NCBI GenBank assembly: GCA_013400155.1
Contig: VXBM01000234.1
Location: forward strand, 244,703 to 308,702
Reading direction: 5' to 3'
DNA from: Helopsaltes ochotensis
Lineage: Eukaryota; Chordata; Aves; Passeriformes; Locustellidae
DNA length: 64,000 nt
Shown here: piece by piece, positions 25,501-40,500 of the stretch
Numbering within the stretch: position 1 is the first letter of the stretch
Layout of the letters: every line of letters begins with the position of its first letter
Notes under the pieces: generated by a model
Seen by the model: the letters and a program-made list of their open reading frames with translations, nothing else
Told to the model about the DNA's origin: nothing
Databases searched by the model: none
Made by a program: the position numbers and the translations under genes

Positions 25501-28500
25501 GAAACCCCTTGGCGGCCATGGCCTTGGCATAACAATCTGGATTCCTCCCTCCTGTTCTTCTCTTCTCTCTGTGACTGTGCTTAGTGGGCTTATATACCTC
25601 TTTTTTTTTGTCTGTGTTTTTGTCTCCACCCAGGGCAGTGATGGTGACTCAGTGGATAAGAACAAATGCTGCACACTATGTAACATGTCCTTTACCTCAG
25701 CAGTGGTGGCGGAATCGCATTACCAAGGAAAAATCCATGCCAAAAGGTTAAAACTGTTGCTAGGGGAACAACCAGCATTAAAGGCCACAGGTAGGTCCAG
25801 AGGCAGCAGGAGGGGCTGGTGCAGAGTGGGGTGGGCTCACGGGGGGGCTTGGCCAAGGTGCTGGCTCGGTGTGTGCGGGCAGAAAATGGGAACAACGTGG
25901 AAAGCTGAGCGGTGGCGGCTGGCAGAAGCAGCTATTCATTTGTGTTGCTGTCATAACAACCTTTAAAAATTCCTGATGCTCATTATTGTCTGCTTTGTTT
26001 ATGTAGATTAGGGGTTTATCAACTGGAACTGGCCCTGGTGCGAGAGCCCTATCTCCAGTTCCACAGTTCCAAAGTGTTTCCTCAGTAGAAGACAATGTCT
26101 CCACTGGGTGCAGATAGCCAAGCCTGGATTTAATTATCAGCAGTTCAATTATCAGCTCAACTAATATGTTTAATAAACCTTTGGTGTTACTGTACAGTAC
26201 AGAGCATCATCTGCTCTTACCACAGAGGGGAATCCAGGCTTTAAAAAACCCTGGATGGATTGTCTCTTGGTTTTTGCCCAGATGGGTTTCATGCTTTCCT
26301 CCACAGTGATTCTAGTAATGCAGCCTATTAACTTCCACATTTAAAAAGTCAAACGTTGAAATTGGACAATTTAACCATCTTATTGTTTGCTTAATCATAA
26401 AGTCCCCGAAAACCACTAATAATCTGTGAAAAAAAAAAATCCTCTGTGGTTGTGGAAGCAGAAAATGCTTGAACAAAGCATTCACCTTTCTCCAGGAAGG
26501 ATTGCTGGGCTGAGGTCCTGCAGACAGATGTGACCCAGAATTGCTGCCAGTGGCGCTTCCTTCAGCACAAAATACAAATGAGGCTGTGTGTACTGGACCC
26601 TGCCTAGCATGTAAATCCTAGATGTGATTAGATAACAGGGGTTGGCATTCTCTGTGTGTGGTTTTGTTGCCTTTTTAACTTCACAGAGATGTGAAGTTAA
26701 AATACATCTTCACTGTAGATGCTGATACAGAGAATATGATTTGTCCTTTGCCAGGGTAAACTTGGGAGCTGTTGGCCCCTTTGCCTGAGGGAATGTGGGG
26801 AATTGTGTTGGGGGGGCTTTGCTGGGTTTGACTGGCCATGCTTGGGCACCAGTGTGTGCTGTGGGAAGTGAAAGTAAAGCCATGGCAACCTGGGGAGCCA
26901 CCCCTGAGTCAGCCAGGAGGAAGGCTCTCACATGAACTGTCACTGACACCTCACTGTGTCAGGCTCCTCAGGCTGGTCTCTGCAGCTGGCACACAGCTGC
27001 AAGGGCACAGAGGGGGAACTCGGGCATGGTGTTTATTTGTAGTGCTTGCGTTAGAGTTTGAACCCCATTCCTCGTGTGCAGCCTGCCAGCAGCTCCTGCT
27101 CTGACACCAAAGGACCTGCCACAAACCCTGGTATTCCCGGTGAAGTCCAGGTGAGCTGATGTTCACAGAAGTGCTGGATCTCGGAATAGTGCATGGACTG
27201 ATTCCCGTGTAAATTGACAATTTGGATTCACCCTTCGGCCACAGGGCCTGGCCAAGGTAGGGCTTGCTAAGAGCTGCAGCCTTGCAATGTGGTTTTTGTT
27301 TCACTTTGTGATCATCTAGATCAGCCTCACAAGGCTCTAAGTACGCCATGCTGCATGCTCTGGAGTAATGGGCTCTTCAGCCATCCTAATCACTAGGAAG
27401 GAGCAACTCAAGGACTCATCAGCTCTTACAGGCACTTGATCTGGAAGACGAAGCTGAGCTCAGGAATACGTTAATAAGCACCTCCTTGCTCTCCAGGAGT
27501 TCTCAGAAATACGCCCTTTGGACACAGCATTTTTCTAGGTTTCCTACAGTCACCCAGCAATTTTCACTGGATTTTTTTCCCAGTCCTCTGTGGCTGGCAC
27601 CGGGGAGCATTAAGTGTCTCAGAGAGAGCTTCAGAGACTCCACTGCTCCTGAGTCCTGAGAGCCAACCAAGCACAGCCCTGAGCGTGCTGGATGCTCCTG
27701 GGGAGGATATTCTGCTGCTTGATATTCTGGGTTTTCTGTCTCATCAATCCCGAAGAAAATCACATCTATTCTTAGACCCCTTACAGAGATCTACGTTCTC
27801 CTTCACGGTTACCATCCAGATGGAACACAGATGTCCCATTCTCTGCCGGTGCTTTCAGGAGAAGAAGTGGCCCAGCAGTCGGGTTTCTCACAAAAATGAT
27901 GTCTCATCATGACAGCGAAATAGTTGTGATCTTTCCTGTTGCTCTGCTGTACAAGGTTGTAGCCCTCAGAGGCTTTATGTCACCACTACTGCTGACGAAT
28001 TCCTCTAGTCATTTCCTACATCCACTGTCAGCTTGCATCCCATCATCATCACAAGTAATAAAACAAAGAATTGTAGGGGAAATAGCTGCTGTTTCCATCA
28101 ATCCCAGTGCAGGAACCTGCAGGCATCATTCCAGGAAAGTGGCAATGGCCCTGGCTTTGGGACATCAAAAGGGACCGAGTGAATGGCTTTTTGGTTTGGT
28201 GGCAAGGATCTCTCCAGCAGCAGCTGGAGTTTTAGTCCTAGGTTTCTGGGATTTCTTCTGAAGAAAACTGAGTTTCTCAGTACCCCTTGTTGTGGCTCAC
28301 TTACTTTCTCATCCTCATGCTGAGTTTCTGGAGTGTGCCAATAGAAAAAGTTGGGTGCCATTTAAATGCATCTTGGAATAAAAAACTTTGGATGTGAGAA
28401 AGAAGTCAAACATTAGTTCATTGCCAGAGTGCTAAAGTGTTTCTAACTTTGTATTTTGCCTCTTGCAGCAAAGTAAGACTTTCTCACTTCCCTCCCACAG

Positions 28501-31500
28501 CGAAAGGGAACGTAAGGCAGACTGTCATGAGCTATTTAGCATTTTGAAATACTTGAAATAGTCAAACTTACAGCTTTTATGTTTGTGTTTTAGATGGAGA
28601 AACATTTTTAACTTTTGACGTTTCATGAGTGTTTATTATTCATTTTCATGTTGCTGCTCAGGGAATGATGGCATTTGCTGTTCTGTAGCAGTTATGTAGT
28701 GCATATCAAAATGATGAATTCACATTTGTGGAGAAGTCAACTTTCATCTATTTCTCCTTGGGAGAATTTGGTAGATTTGGGATGTTTTCATTAATTGCCA
28801 GGCTGGGATCAGCACACCTTAGAACTGGTGGGGGGTTGTCAGTGAGACCTGAGGAATGTGACTTTAAAGAAAATACTTTGCACTGTGAGTGCTAAGAGGA
28901 AATCCTTGCCCGTGGCAGCCCCCATGTGATGCAGGCAGGGGGTCTCTGCTGTGGAGCTGTGGCCCACGATCTCATGGGAGCCAGGTGTGGATGTGGGCTT
29001 GGAGCAGGGCTGGAGTGGGCACAGGGGGCTCTGGTGCCATCTCCAGCAGCAGGAGTGCCTGTTCCCCCAGCAGCCTCCCTCCTGCATGGCATTTGGGGGA
29101 GCACAAGCCACCAGCCTCACGGAGAGGGGCTCAGAGGCGCAGCCACGGGGCTGCTGGGCTGGCTGGTGGCTGAGAGCAGAGATGCTTCTGTCAGGTTTCC
29201 TTAGCGAGTAGGAGATATAACTCCTGTGGACATCACCAGCTCCGTGAGCTTCAGCCTCCCTGGTCCCCCTCCGGCAGCAGTGTGCAGAGAAGCCAGGAGA
29301 AAGCTGGCCAAAAGATTGGATGGATTTAACTTTATAGCCTGGGGCTTGTGGAACAGCAAGTCAGATCTGTCGCAGAGTTCCTGGGCTGCCGAAATTGCTG
29401 GTTGTTTATAATGCTCCAAGCATCTCTGCAGCTCAGTCTGGTTCCCTGGACTCAGCCCTGTCCAGGGGTGCTGCAGAGGGCTGGGTCCCCCTGGCATCAC
29501 CAGGGCTGTCCAAGCGTGTGTGGCATCACTGAGCTCTGGGCATGGACCCCTTCCTGCAGGGAGACTCCTTGGGGAGTGCAGGAACACGTTGGAAAGAAAG
29601 CAAGCTGTGCTTGCTTTTCATGACTCCAGCACGTGCAAAGTCTGTGTAATCCCAGTTTGAACAGGAAATACTGCAATTCCCTAATTTTCTTCCTAATGAC
29701 TGTGCTGGCCGCTGGCTTTGCTCTTTGCTCACACTGGCAGTTCTGCTGCATGCACTTTGGAGGGGCTGGGCTAAGTCTCTCCTGCTGGAACCATAGAAAG
29801 GACTTTTTTTTAGGAGCAAAATCCAGCCAGACCCTGCCTGACCCTGCCTGGAGCAGCTCTTCAGAGGCAGCGTCATCACTGCTGGAACTCTGATACCTTG
29901 GCAGTCATCATCAAAAACAATAGAAGGTTATAAACCCCTGGAAATTGATAAGGTTGTAAGTAATGTTATATGTAAGATAGAATTTCCTTGAAGGGTGTCC
30001 CTTACTGAGCAGGTCAGCAGAAGATTTATAACAATATTAACTTTCTCAAGCCACGGAGTCAATCACAGTGGGCTCCAGGCACAATTATATGTCTAAATAT
30101 ATCCCTGTGTTGCTGTTCCTGGTGTCAGACACTGAGGTGGGTTTGGCATTTGCTGCCCTGTGCACTCATCAGGGCTCAGCTGGATCATCTCCTGATCAAA
30201 ACAGCCACCACACGCCTCTTGCCACCTCCAAATGTGCCTATTCCAGTACCATGGAGAGAGCAGGTTGTTAATTATTTAAAGAGCAGACATTTCATCTGGA
30301 AAAGAAAAGGAAAGCCACATAAAAGAGAATTTTTGAATGAGGTGTGATAATTAAGTGCTAGTCATTGTATGTTTTTGTATTCCAGTGTTACCTGAACTTT
30401 ATTTTACTTCAAACTCTTTTTTTCCATGGGTTTGTGACTTGTATTGTACGAAGTTGGGAAACTGTTGAACAAAGTGCATTCCATTATATAAAGACTAATC
30501 ACTCACTTTTCTTTGGAATGATTTGGGGGTCATGTTTGTGTTCCTGGATGAGCTTTTGATGAATCTGAAGAAAAATAGAATTAAATTAAGGTTGTGTGTT
30601 GCTGGTACCTGACAATTCAGAATGTGAAGATCTTTGAAGGATGGGACTAACTATTGAGTATTTTTTTTTTCATCTCTGACAGTTTGCAATGACTATGGCT
30701 TTTCTTGTTCTCTCTGAGACCAAATAAATTGAAAAATAAGAATCCTGAGATAATGATAAATACGTCTCTCTATTCTGAGAAGGAGATGGCTTTGCATGGT
30801 GTATTTATTCTCCACTGACAATTTTCCCTGGGAGTAGCAGTTCAAGCAGGATAAGTTTAGCAAATTTAGTCAGAACAGCAATAAGATGCGTAACTGCACT
30901 GAGAGCATCCTCCTTCCCTAGTTAGTGAAATGCAGAAAGCTGAGGAACAGTCCCGGGCTGTCCTTTCGTGATGCTTTTTTTAATTAGAAATGGTAGCTTT
31001 CCAGGCAGCACCATCCAAAATATCCACCGGGACCCTGTAACTGCAGCTAATTATTCCCTGTGTCTAACGTGGGATCTGCCTCAGGGTCTGACGTTCCTCA
31101 GGCAGCACGAGCCTGGGAAAGCTGATGTCTGCACGTTCCCTTTTGCAGAAGCTGCCCTGGGCTCGCTGAAGCCGGCGCACACGGACAGCCCGGCGGCGGT
31201 GCCGTCGCCGCCGCAGCGCCGGGACTCGGACCGGTACTGCCAGCTCTGCGCAGCCTGGTTCAACAACCCCCTGATGGCTCAGCAGCACTACGACGGCAAA
31301 AAGCACAAGAAGAACGCGGCCAGGGCCGACCTCCTGGAGCAGCTGGGGAAGACCCTAGACCTGGGGGAGCTGCGAGGTGAGAGCCCTGCAGGTGGAGAGC
31401 GGGGACCTGCTCCCTGTGGGATCCAGTGGTCCTTGCCCGCTGCAGTCTCCAGTGGTGCAGGGAGCCCGAGATGCTGTTACTGCTTCATCAGGTTCCCAGT

Positions 31501-34500
31501 TCTGTAAAAAAATCCCCTGCTCTGGAATGTCAGCCTGCAGCTTTAGCAGCATCCTTTCAAAACTGTTTCCTAGGTACCTCTTTTGCCTCCTCCTAAAACA
31601 GTCCATTAGTGCACACACCTGTCCTCGAGCAAGTGTGGCCTGTCCCTGGGAGAGGAGGGCATGTCACAGCTCGGCCCCTCGCAAAAGTGCAGACAGGAGG
31701 ATGTTGCTGCAGGCAGAGCACTCCCTACGTCTCCCTTACGGAGAGCGGGACAACTGTCTTCCGTGATTTAATTAGTGTTTGTAAAATGCTGTGATGGCCC
31801 TGGGTCAGCAGCAGCAACAGGAGCTGAGCATTTGCCACAGGGATGTTAAACACAAGTTTTTTGTGTTCTTGCTGAAGGGGGAGAGCAGGTTTTCTTCACC
31901 TGTCTGTCAGTCCATCTGTGGTGGCCCCACAAGGAGGGGCTCTGCCGTCTGTGGGGTCCCTGTGGGAGCTGTGCCCTGGGCTTGCACCCTCTGGGAGCCA
32001 CCCTCGAGCAGAGCAGAGCCACAGCCAGGCCAGCAGTCTCAGTAGCTACAGCCCCTCAGCATCCCCGGGCCCTCCTGAGCTTGTGATGGAGAGGTGCAAT
32101 TTGTGTCAGCTGAGGGTGTGTCCAGGACTGAATCTTGACAAGAACCTGTTTGCTGTGAGGTGTAGGCACAGCAGAGGCACGAGCCTTTTGTCTCCATGGT
32201 CTGGGTCACGATCCCACGTGCTCACAGGGACCTGACTGAGGTAGCTGAGGAAGAAGGACAAGTTTGGTTCAGAGCTATGTGGGAGAGCTTTGGTTTGCCA
32301 GTGAGGCTTTGCAATAATGTTTTGGTACACCTGGAATTTTCTTCCTTGCTAAATGAAATAATTTTTCTTTAGATTCTAATGACTATACAGTATATTGTGC
32401 ATTTCTTGATCTCCCATAAAGCTTGTAATGGTTATCTTGATCCTCCTGTGCTACCTAGTGTGACTCACAGTGCCATCAATGATTCATGTTGGCTGAGTCA
32501 CTGCCCGCTGCTGGAAATATGTGGGAATGAAACCTGGGGCAATAACATGGCAGTGCTCAGTACTTTGAACTGTGCCAAGCTCAGGAGTGGCTGAGGATGT
32601 CATTAACTGTAAATAAATCAATTGGGAAGTGTTTTATTCATTTAGCTCCTGGAAGAGTTGAAATTGGAAGCCTTCACAGCCTCATCAGCTGCTGGTTTTT
32701 ACTTTCACGGTGGTGCTGTGCATGGTTGTGGTTTGCACTGGATGCAGTGTGGTCCTGCCAGCGTCTGTGGATGACAGGAGAGGGGACAGCAGAGCTGCAC
32801 TCAGGCTGTATGTGTGCCTGCTGTAGGGGAACAGCTGTGATCCTCTGGCTGGACACTTCAAGGTGCTATTTCAGGGGTTCAGTGTGCAGTGCCCAGTGCT
32901 CCACAGCACCAACGAGGTGCAGCAGGCCCAGGGAGCCAAGGAGGCTGTCCCTGAGCCTGCTGAGCTGGGAAAGCTTTTTCAGTTTTTCTAACTAGGTCGT
33001 GAGCATCTGTCCATCTGTGTCCATCTAGAGATGCTCTCCTGGATGCATTTAGCTGCAAGATTAGAGCAGATCTTTAGAAGTGTTGAAAGCAGTCTCTGCA
33101 ATGGCCAGCACAGAATGATTTCCAGCTTGTGCCTGAGCAAACAGCCTCACCTTGGCAGGTAACATCATGTCTGCCTACAAGGTTGCAGTGGCAGCAGGAC
33201 ATGGCTGTGGTGGGGACAACATCCCCATACTCTCCCTGCTCCACACTATCTTTGCTGCCTCAGTTTTCCCTGGATTGCAAAGTCATTTCCTTCCTCTGCA
33301 TCCCTGGTGGCTTCTCCCATCACAGCTTAAATATTAATTCTATTTTGACTAGTGTGGGAGATGAACATTTGATGCATTGTGTGAGCCTGGAACAGGCAGT
33401 GTCAGTTGAAGTACAACATTTCAGCAGCCTTTGATGTTTTGATAATGGCTGTAATAAAATATTTATTGATAAATATGAATGTATATTTGGAGAAATAAGA
33501 ATAGGGATATATTTTTGGACAATTGATATTTATAGGAAACAAAAACATTGATTCTTCTCACCAAGTGCTCATCCTGCAATTTTGAAGTCTTATTTTCTTC
33601 TCAGAAATAAGAATGAGGAGAGGAAAAAAAATAGGAGAAATGAGCATTGTTTCTGCAGTCTGTGCTGAGTTAAACCTGCAGCACAGGGTGTGCAGATCCC
33701 TTTTCCTTGGCTGAATAGAGTGCAGTGTCCAGCCCACTCTCAGGGCAGTTCTGTGAGGCTTTCCAGCTGTGGCTGACCTGGAATCCCTGCTGCTCCTGCT
33801 GGGCAGGGAAGCATGGGAACCAACCCTGAAAGAGGAAGAAATTGGGAGTTTTCTTCCTGCAGAGCTGCCTCCCCTCGCTGCCCCTGCACAGAGCATAGGA
33901 AGACAAAACCTGGTGGGCACCAACCCCTAAATTCCAGGCTCTGCTCTGACAACTTGTGCCTGTTCAGCAGCACAGAGTGGCCACAGCTGGGCTGGAGGCA
34001 GCGATGTGGCTCCATCTGACAGCTCTCACCCTCCCCAGCCAGGAGGCACAGCGAGGAGGAATGTCAGGTTTCCTCTGTCAAGTCACATCTCAGTGGTTTT
34101 AGTTCATGTCTGGTGGCCCCCACGGCCCAGCTCTCCAGTCCCCTCTCCCAGGCAGGTGGGCTCTGCAGTGGCAGCTGGTTTGTAATGGGCTCTGCCTGGT
34201 GCTGGGGCCAAGCCAAACCCTGCAACAGGTGCTCTGAATCCCTAAAAGACAGCACAGCAGCCTCTGCAGTACAGATGGCCAAGGGCATGGGGATGATGTC
34301 ACTTGGAGCCTTTGTGTTCTCAGGTAAATTGGTGGTGCTGCAGAAGCTTTCTTCCAGAATCAGGCAAAGAGCTGTGTTTCCTTTTTCATCTCGGCTCATA
34401 ATTTCTTTGTATGCCTTATAAATACTTCTCATTCTCTGCTGTCACTTGTGGTTAGTAAGAAGCAGTTTAACAAGAACTCCCCTGGAATGAGTTTTAATGC

Positions 34501-37500
34501 ATTTTATGCAGGATGACATTAATAACTTGACTTGTTAATATTTTATTTAATGGGGATAGGAGGACATTCAATTTTACATGAATGCATGTCACGCTGCAGG
34601 GGAGGCAATGCTGATGTGTCTTGAGGATGCAAAAGGGGATGTGAATACAGCCAGAGCCCAGCAGCTGCCAGTATGGACTGCTCAGGCTAGGACCACCTTG
34701 CCATCACAGGTGCCCTGCAGGGCTGAGCTCAGCCCCAGTGCACTGGTTGGGCAGTTTTAGGAAACAAGTTTCAGCCAAGTAGCAGCTTTGATGAGCTCCA
34801 GTGAGGTCAAATTCTGGTAATTTTTATATCCTGGAAGTGATTATTGCCTGTGGTCTCATCCTGCTGTTCATTTGAGGCTGGTTTCCTCTCTCCATCTCCA
34901 TTCCCAGCTCATGGAATCAGCCCAGTCTGTGGCTGCATATTCCAGCCTGTGGGAAGAGCTGCATCAGGGAACAGCACTGACTTCCTTGCACAGAACACAG
35001 GGAGGGGGAACAGGGTCCCCCCTGGTTCATCACTGTGAGTAGCCTTGACATGCTGAGGGAGAAAATCATCATCCCCAGTTAGGAGCTGCATTCGCTGAAG
35101 GCGTTTCCTCCCACACCAGTAATTAAGATTCACTGAGGCTGCTGTTAACTTGCAGCTAAATTGGCTGAGCAGCAGAACCTTTTTACCTTAAATTAAAGTA
35201 TTACCTGTTTCTTAGTTCCCCAGTCCTGCTCTGCCATGTGCAGATCCTGGTGGGGTCCAGGTTCTCAGTCTGCTGCAATGGGCTGACACACCATGCCAGC
35301 CATGCACTGCCGTTCCCATCCCTTCACCTGCATTCTGGTAGATTCATGTGGCTTCTGATGCCTGGTGGTTTAATAAAGGAAACAGCAGCTGCCAGCAATG
35401 GACAAAGGGCGTGACTGTAAAACCATCACCGCTCCATCAAGAATAAATTCTGTAAGGAGAAAATCTACATGCACATTTGCAAATTGATTTTTGTTCTGTG
35501 CCACATCATGACATAGAAATACAGAAACACTTAAATACCTCTGCAGTTGCTGGCTTGTTGTTTGCAAGCACTCATCTGAATAATTTTGAAATATTATTTA
35601 AAGATGATTTTCATGTTGTGCCAAATTCCTAAGTGAGAGATATTATGAAGTGTATGAGAAAAGTGAGGCTGTTGGTGTAGCCGGTGTCTAGAGTGCAAAA
35701 CAAGACAAGGGATTTTTTGAGAGCCTGCAGGTCCAGCTGGGGAGGACTCAGTGTGTTTATTACCTGTGCAGTTAATTATGGTGAGCATGGACTGATTGAA
35801 TTTGAGAATGCCAGATGTTATTTGTTCTAAATGAGTTGTTTTAACAATTTTGGCAAAGAAGTAATACTGTAGAAAGCCAGAAGAAACTCTTACAAGGAAC
35901 ATCAGAACTGTTCCTAAGGAGCACAGCAGTCCCTGCTGGGAATCCCATGGCTCCAGTGTTTTTAAGCAGAGCCCTTAGTTCCCCTGGGGACAGTCTGTAC
36001 TGCAGCCAAGAGACAACCCAACAGGTGAGAGAGCTCCTGCTTTGGCTTTGGGTGGCTGCCTGGTGCCCCTGCAGTCTGCCAGCCTTGACCTTCAGCCAGA
36101 GGCTGCCACGTCTGGGCTGTCGGAGACCAGCATCTGTGCTTGGCTGGTTCTTGGTGGATAAATCAGGGTGGATTCCTCTGGGGGAAAGAGAGTTCCTAAG
36201 TGATCTGGCTGCTGAATGTACTAACAGAGAATTGCTCTGAATTGTGATCACTACCAAAAACTAGAGGGATAAATGGTGCCTGAGTGCTTGTTAGTGTGAG
36301 CAGAGCGATGATGCCCTGAGGAGGGCACAGGAGAGATGCACCACACTCTCAGGGACGGTTGGCCTTTGAACCTGGCTTTCTTCTGCTCAGATCTAAAAAT
36401 ACTCCTTTAGGTTTCTCTAATGCTTGGACACCCTGGCCTGGAAAAGTGAATAGATGGGTCACTGTAAAGAGAAATGTCTGTGAAACTGGAAATGAAATGT
36501 GAGATCCAAGTACCTTCTAATTAACTAGAAGTTTGCTTGAAGCATAGGTTACTGCTTATTTTTTTCCCCCCTATTTCTCTCCCTTTCTTCAGTCATTTTC
36601 ACTTATTTGTGCTTTCTAGCTGCCATTTTGGCTCTGAATAGTCTCTAGCCCAGGCACAGGAGTGTTCCCCCTGGTGCAGCCCCATGGTCCCCTAGCCCTC
36701 AGCTGGAGCCCAGGGTTCATTAACACCGGCTTCTGTTCACAGGCCTGAAGCGCAGCTACACCTGCAACATCTGCAACGTCACCCTGAACTCCATAGAGCA
36801 GTACCATGCACACCTGAAGGGCTCCAAACACCAGACCAAGTGAGTATCACAGTGCTTTTCCCCGTGGGCTCCACTCAGTGTGTCTGCCAAGGTGGAACGG
36901 TCTGTGCAGTGCCTTCACTCCAGCTCCCTGTCAGCAGAGGAGCACTGGGGGCTGTGCTCCAGGGACTGAGCTGTGCTCTGGGTGCTGTGAAAACACAGGG
37001 ACCAGAGGCTCCTCCAGGTCGAGGAATGCAGGGCTGAACCCACATGGGCTTGCTGGAGTCCCACTGACTTGTGGATAATGATACTGAGTTTGCGGCTTCT
37101 TTCATGTGTGAAACCTCAGAAGAGACACCATGAGCCTAAGGGGATTAGGTGTTTCCCAGTGAAACAGTTTTTGCTGTGATTTAAAATAATTATGCATTAC
37201 CCAGCTATGAGAACTGGGGGAGTCTGCTCTGTCAATTACTGCAAATTATTAAAATTAAGTGATGGAGATACATGATACCAGAGACTAGATTAATGAACTA
37301 ATTGCTCCTAATGCACTTATATGTGAGCTTTGGGAACCATTTCAGGCTGAATCACTTGGAACTGCCCAGATTAGGAGGGGAATATAAAGAGATATACCTG
37401 AAGTGCTTCAGGTAGCTTTGAGGGTAGTCTGGAAAGTGAGCAGGATGAGCAACTAGCAATGACTACTAATGGCTCATGGTGCTTAAGCCAGCAAATGATA

Positions 37501-40500
37501 AATCCAGCCCTTCCCCAGCTGATGTCAGACTGTCACAGGTTCCTGATATTATTCATTTTAGCTCTATTCTATTTATTCAGGGAGCATTTGAATGTCTTCC
37601 AAATGCAGTGATCCAGCACACCTGCCGGTGCAGGTGTGTTGTGGAGCAGTGGGCTGGTGCCAGCCGTGGGTTTGGGCAATCTGTGACCTTCGCTGCCTGC
37701 AGCTCCTGCTCTTCAGCACATCTCCCTGATGGGGGATCCCTGCCCAGCCAGGTTATGTGGGAACAGTTGGGACAGGGTTGGGATCCATACCCAGTGCAAC
37801 AAATTCCCACTGCTGGAAAATAGAGCTGAGCTCTTCCTCTTGGAAACCTGGAATGACAGCATCTGTGCTGTGCTGCCCTGGCCCAGAGCTGTAATTTATC
37901 CTTCCCTTGCCAGTCCTTCCAAGTCTGTATGATTACTGCTGTGGTTACTGATGGTATTACTGTGAAGGATAAAAGAGTCTATCTCAAACCAGAGCAGCCT
38001 CATAGATGGGAGACGGAGGTGTGCAGAAAGATGTCACCAATTCCCCACACCAGAAGGGTGCCTGGTCCTCTGCGTTATCCCCCACACCTTCCATTGTGCA
38101 GTCTCCTGCAATTAGCAGAGATTAGGAGATCTTGATTTTTAGTGCTGTGAATGAACACCTTGGGCAGTTATTTTTGCTTTGACTGTGGTAGGAGTGATGG
38201 ATGACACACGTGCCCTGGGCTCAGCCTGTTCTCAGTGCAAAGGAATGTGCTGGGCAGCACAAACAACAGATTTTGGCAGGGCTACATCTGTGTCTCTCTA
38301 GCTTTTCCAAGCAATTACCTCTTCTATACAAAGAAAGGAACTTTGGAAATGCAGACCTGGTCCTTTGCCGAGTTTCCACAGCCGTGATGTCTCACTGGGC
38401 CACTGCAGCACTGTGGCTCCCAGGTGTGCTCTGGGCTGGGAGCAGATGAGGATCGTCCCCTATGCGTTCCTCAGCCAGTGTTCCCCCACTGGTTTCTGCT
38501 GTTCTCATTATTGTTGGTTAATGTCAAGGCTGTCCTCTGCCTCGTAACTCAGGCTGAAGCCACTGGACTGCAGTTGCCAAGGCAACAAAACATTTTATGT
38601 AGCTGTCATACTTCATATAGTTAAAGACTAAACAAACCTGAAGAAAGGGGCAGTTTGTAAAGGACAGGGTTGAAGGGATACAGGGATTTTTTTTCTGGGA
38701 CAAAGAGCAAAACAGGGAACAGTGATTGCAGGATGGAAGCTGATACTACCCAAAAAATACCAGGCAGATGAATTTCCTGGAAAGCTGCTTCAGGAGTTCA
38801 GGAGAGAACTTTCATGAGGAATGAGCTGCACTGTGGTTATTTATTACTGTTCTTGAGAGCTCTGCAGAGAGCAGCCCGCTGAGAGCCCCAGTTAGAGCTG
38901 CCTTAAATAACCCACCATACACACCATGAGCTTGGCAGCTGCCTTGGCCAGGGCCCTGGCACTGCCCTGTGGAGGGCTGGAGGTCCTGGGGCTCCCTGGG
39001 CAGCACAGTTTAAATCTTGTACCCTGCAGCTGAGCTGCTCTTCCTTGAGTGGTCTGGCCAGGAGAGATGAACCATTCAAAGGAACTTTAGGGGTTACCCT
39101 GAGTGCTTCTGACTGCATTTGTTTGACCAAAAGAGAGGGGAAATAGGGCCTAGGAAGGAAGCTGGAAGTGTCTTGGCTGGTACTTTGGTGTTGAATAAAA
39201 GATGCAGGAAGAGGGAGCTAATACTGAGCTGGTGCTTATCCCTCCAGCCCGTGCAGACACAAAGCAGATATATTTGCCAGCTCCCATTTTTTTTCTCCAG
39301 GGTGCAGGTACTTGAGCTTAATTTGAAAATTAAGGTTAAATGCCACACTAGATGTGTGGGGAGTGCAGGGCTCAGCTCAGGCTCTGATGGATGATGCCAC
39401 TGGCTGTGGGCACGAGCTGGCGTGGAGCGAGTTTTGGAATGTGGACTCTGGAACATCTGCAGCGGGGAGGAGCACTAAACCTTTAATTAGGGATTTATGA
39501 ACTGTGTAGAGATGATTGAGTCATTGTTTAACTTGCTTTCCAGAAATAGATGGGTTTTTTTTTTAATCTCCTCTCTCCTTCCCTGCTCCCCCCATGAAGC
39601 GCAGAGAAGCAGTGCTGGGCAGGGTGCCAGGCAGGGGCCAGTGCCCGCTTTGGCTGAGCCATGGTGGGCACCAACAGCTCCTTCCTGTGGCCACCAGCAG
39701 CAGCCAGAATCCCAGTTGTGAATGTTACTTCTGAGAGACTGGGAGGGAGGCACATGCCAGCCTCGCTCCTCACTGTTCGCCATGGGCTGGCAGAAAGAAA
39801 ACCTCCCTCTTTTCTGCTTTATGCAAGCTGTGAAGATGAAAAATCACTGCTCAAAGTGTTTTGCAACAAACAGCAGGGATTATAGTCCCAGATAGTTGTG
39901 AAAGGAGACAAAGCATATTCAGTGTCTGGGGTCAAAACAATGCTTGTGCAGAATGTTACCCCGGGGCTTGGCAAAAAACACTTCCTGGGGAGGGTTGGGA
40001 ACAGGCTGGATCATCACCACAGCCCCGAGAAAATAGCTGCCTTTAGGGAAGATACTCCCTAAAGGGCCTGGATCTGGGTGTGGGGTACCTCCTCTGGGCA
40101 CGTGGGTGCCAGGAGCAGAGGAGCTTTTTGCAGAGCAGAGAGCCCAGACCCGGGTTGGGGGTAGGTGTCATCCGTGGGCCAGCTGTGGGTCTGTCACACC
40201 ACAGAAAATTGCTGGAGAGCTGAGGAGAGCTGTGCTCCGCTGCTCAGGCTGTCAGCCACCGAGGGCTGAGATCCAGCCCTAGTAATTAGGAGTCTGACTG
40301 TGTGGGGATAACGATTCCCACTTCCATAAAGAAGAATTTTGTCTTCTCGCCTTCATTTTGTCTCTTTGATCAGCCAGACCTCTCTGCCACATCTAGAGCT
40401 CACAAATGTATGCCAGGGTTTTATAATCACTCATTTACACTTTCATAGATGCTAATACATGTAAGGACTTCCCTTTCAGACTCAGGCTTCCTGGTTATTT

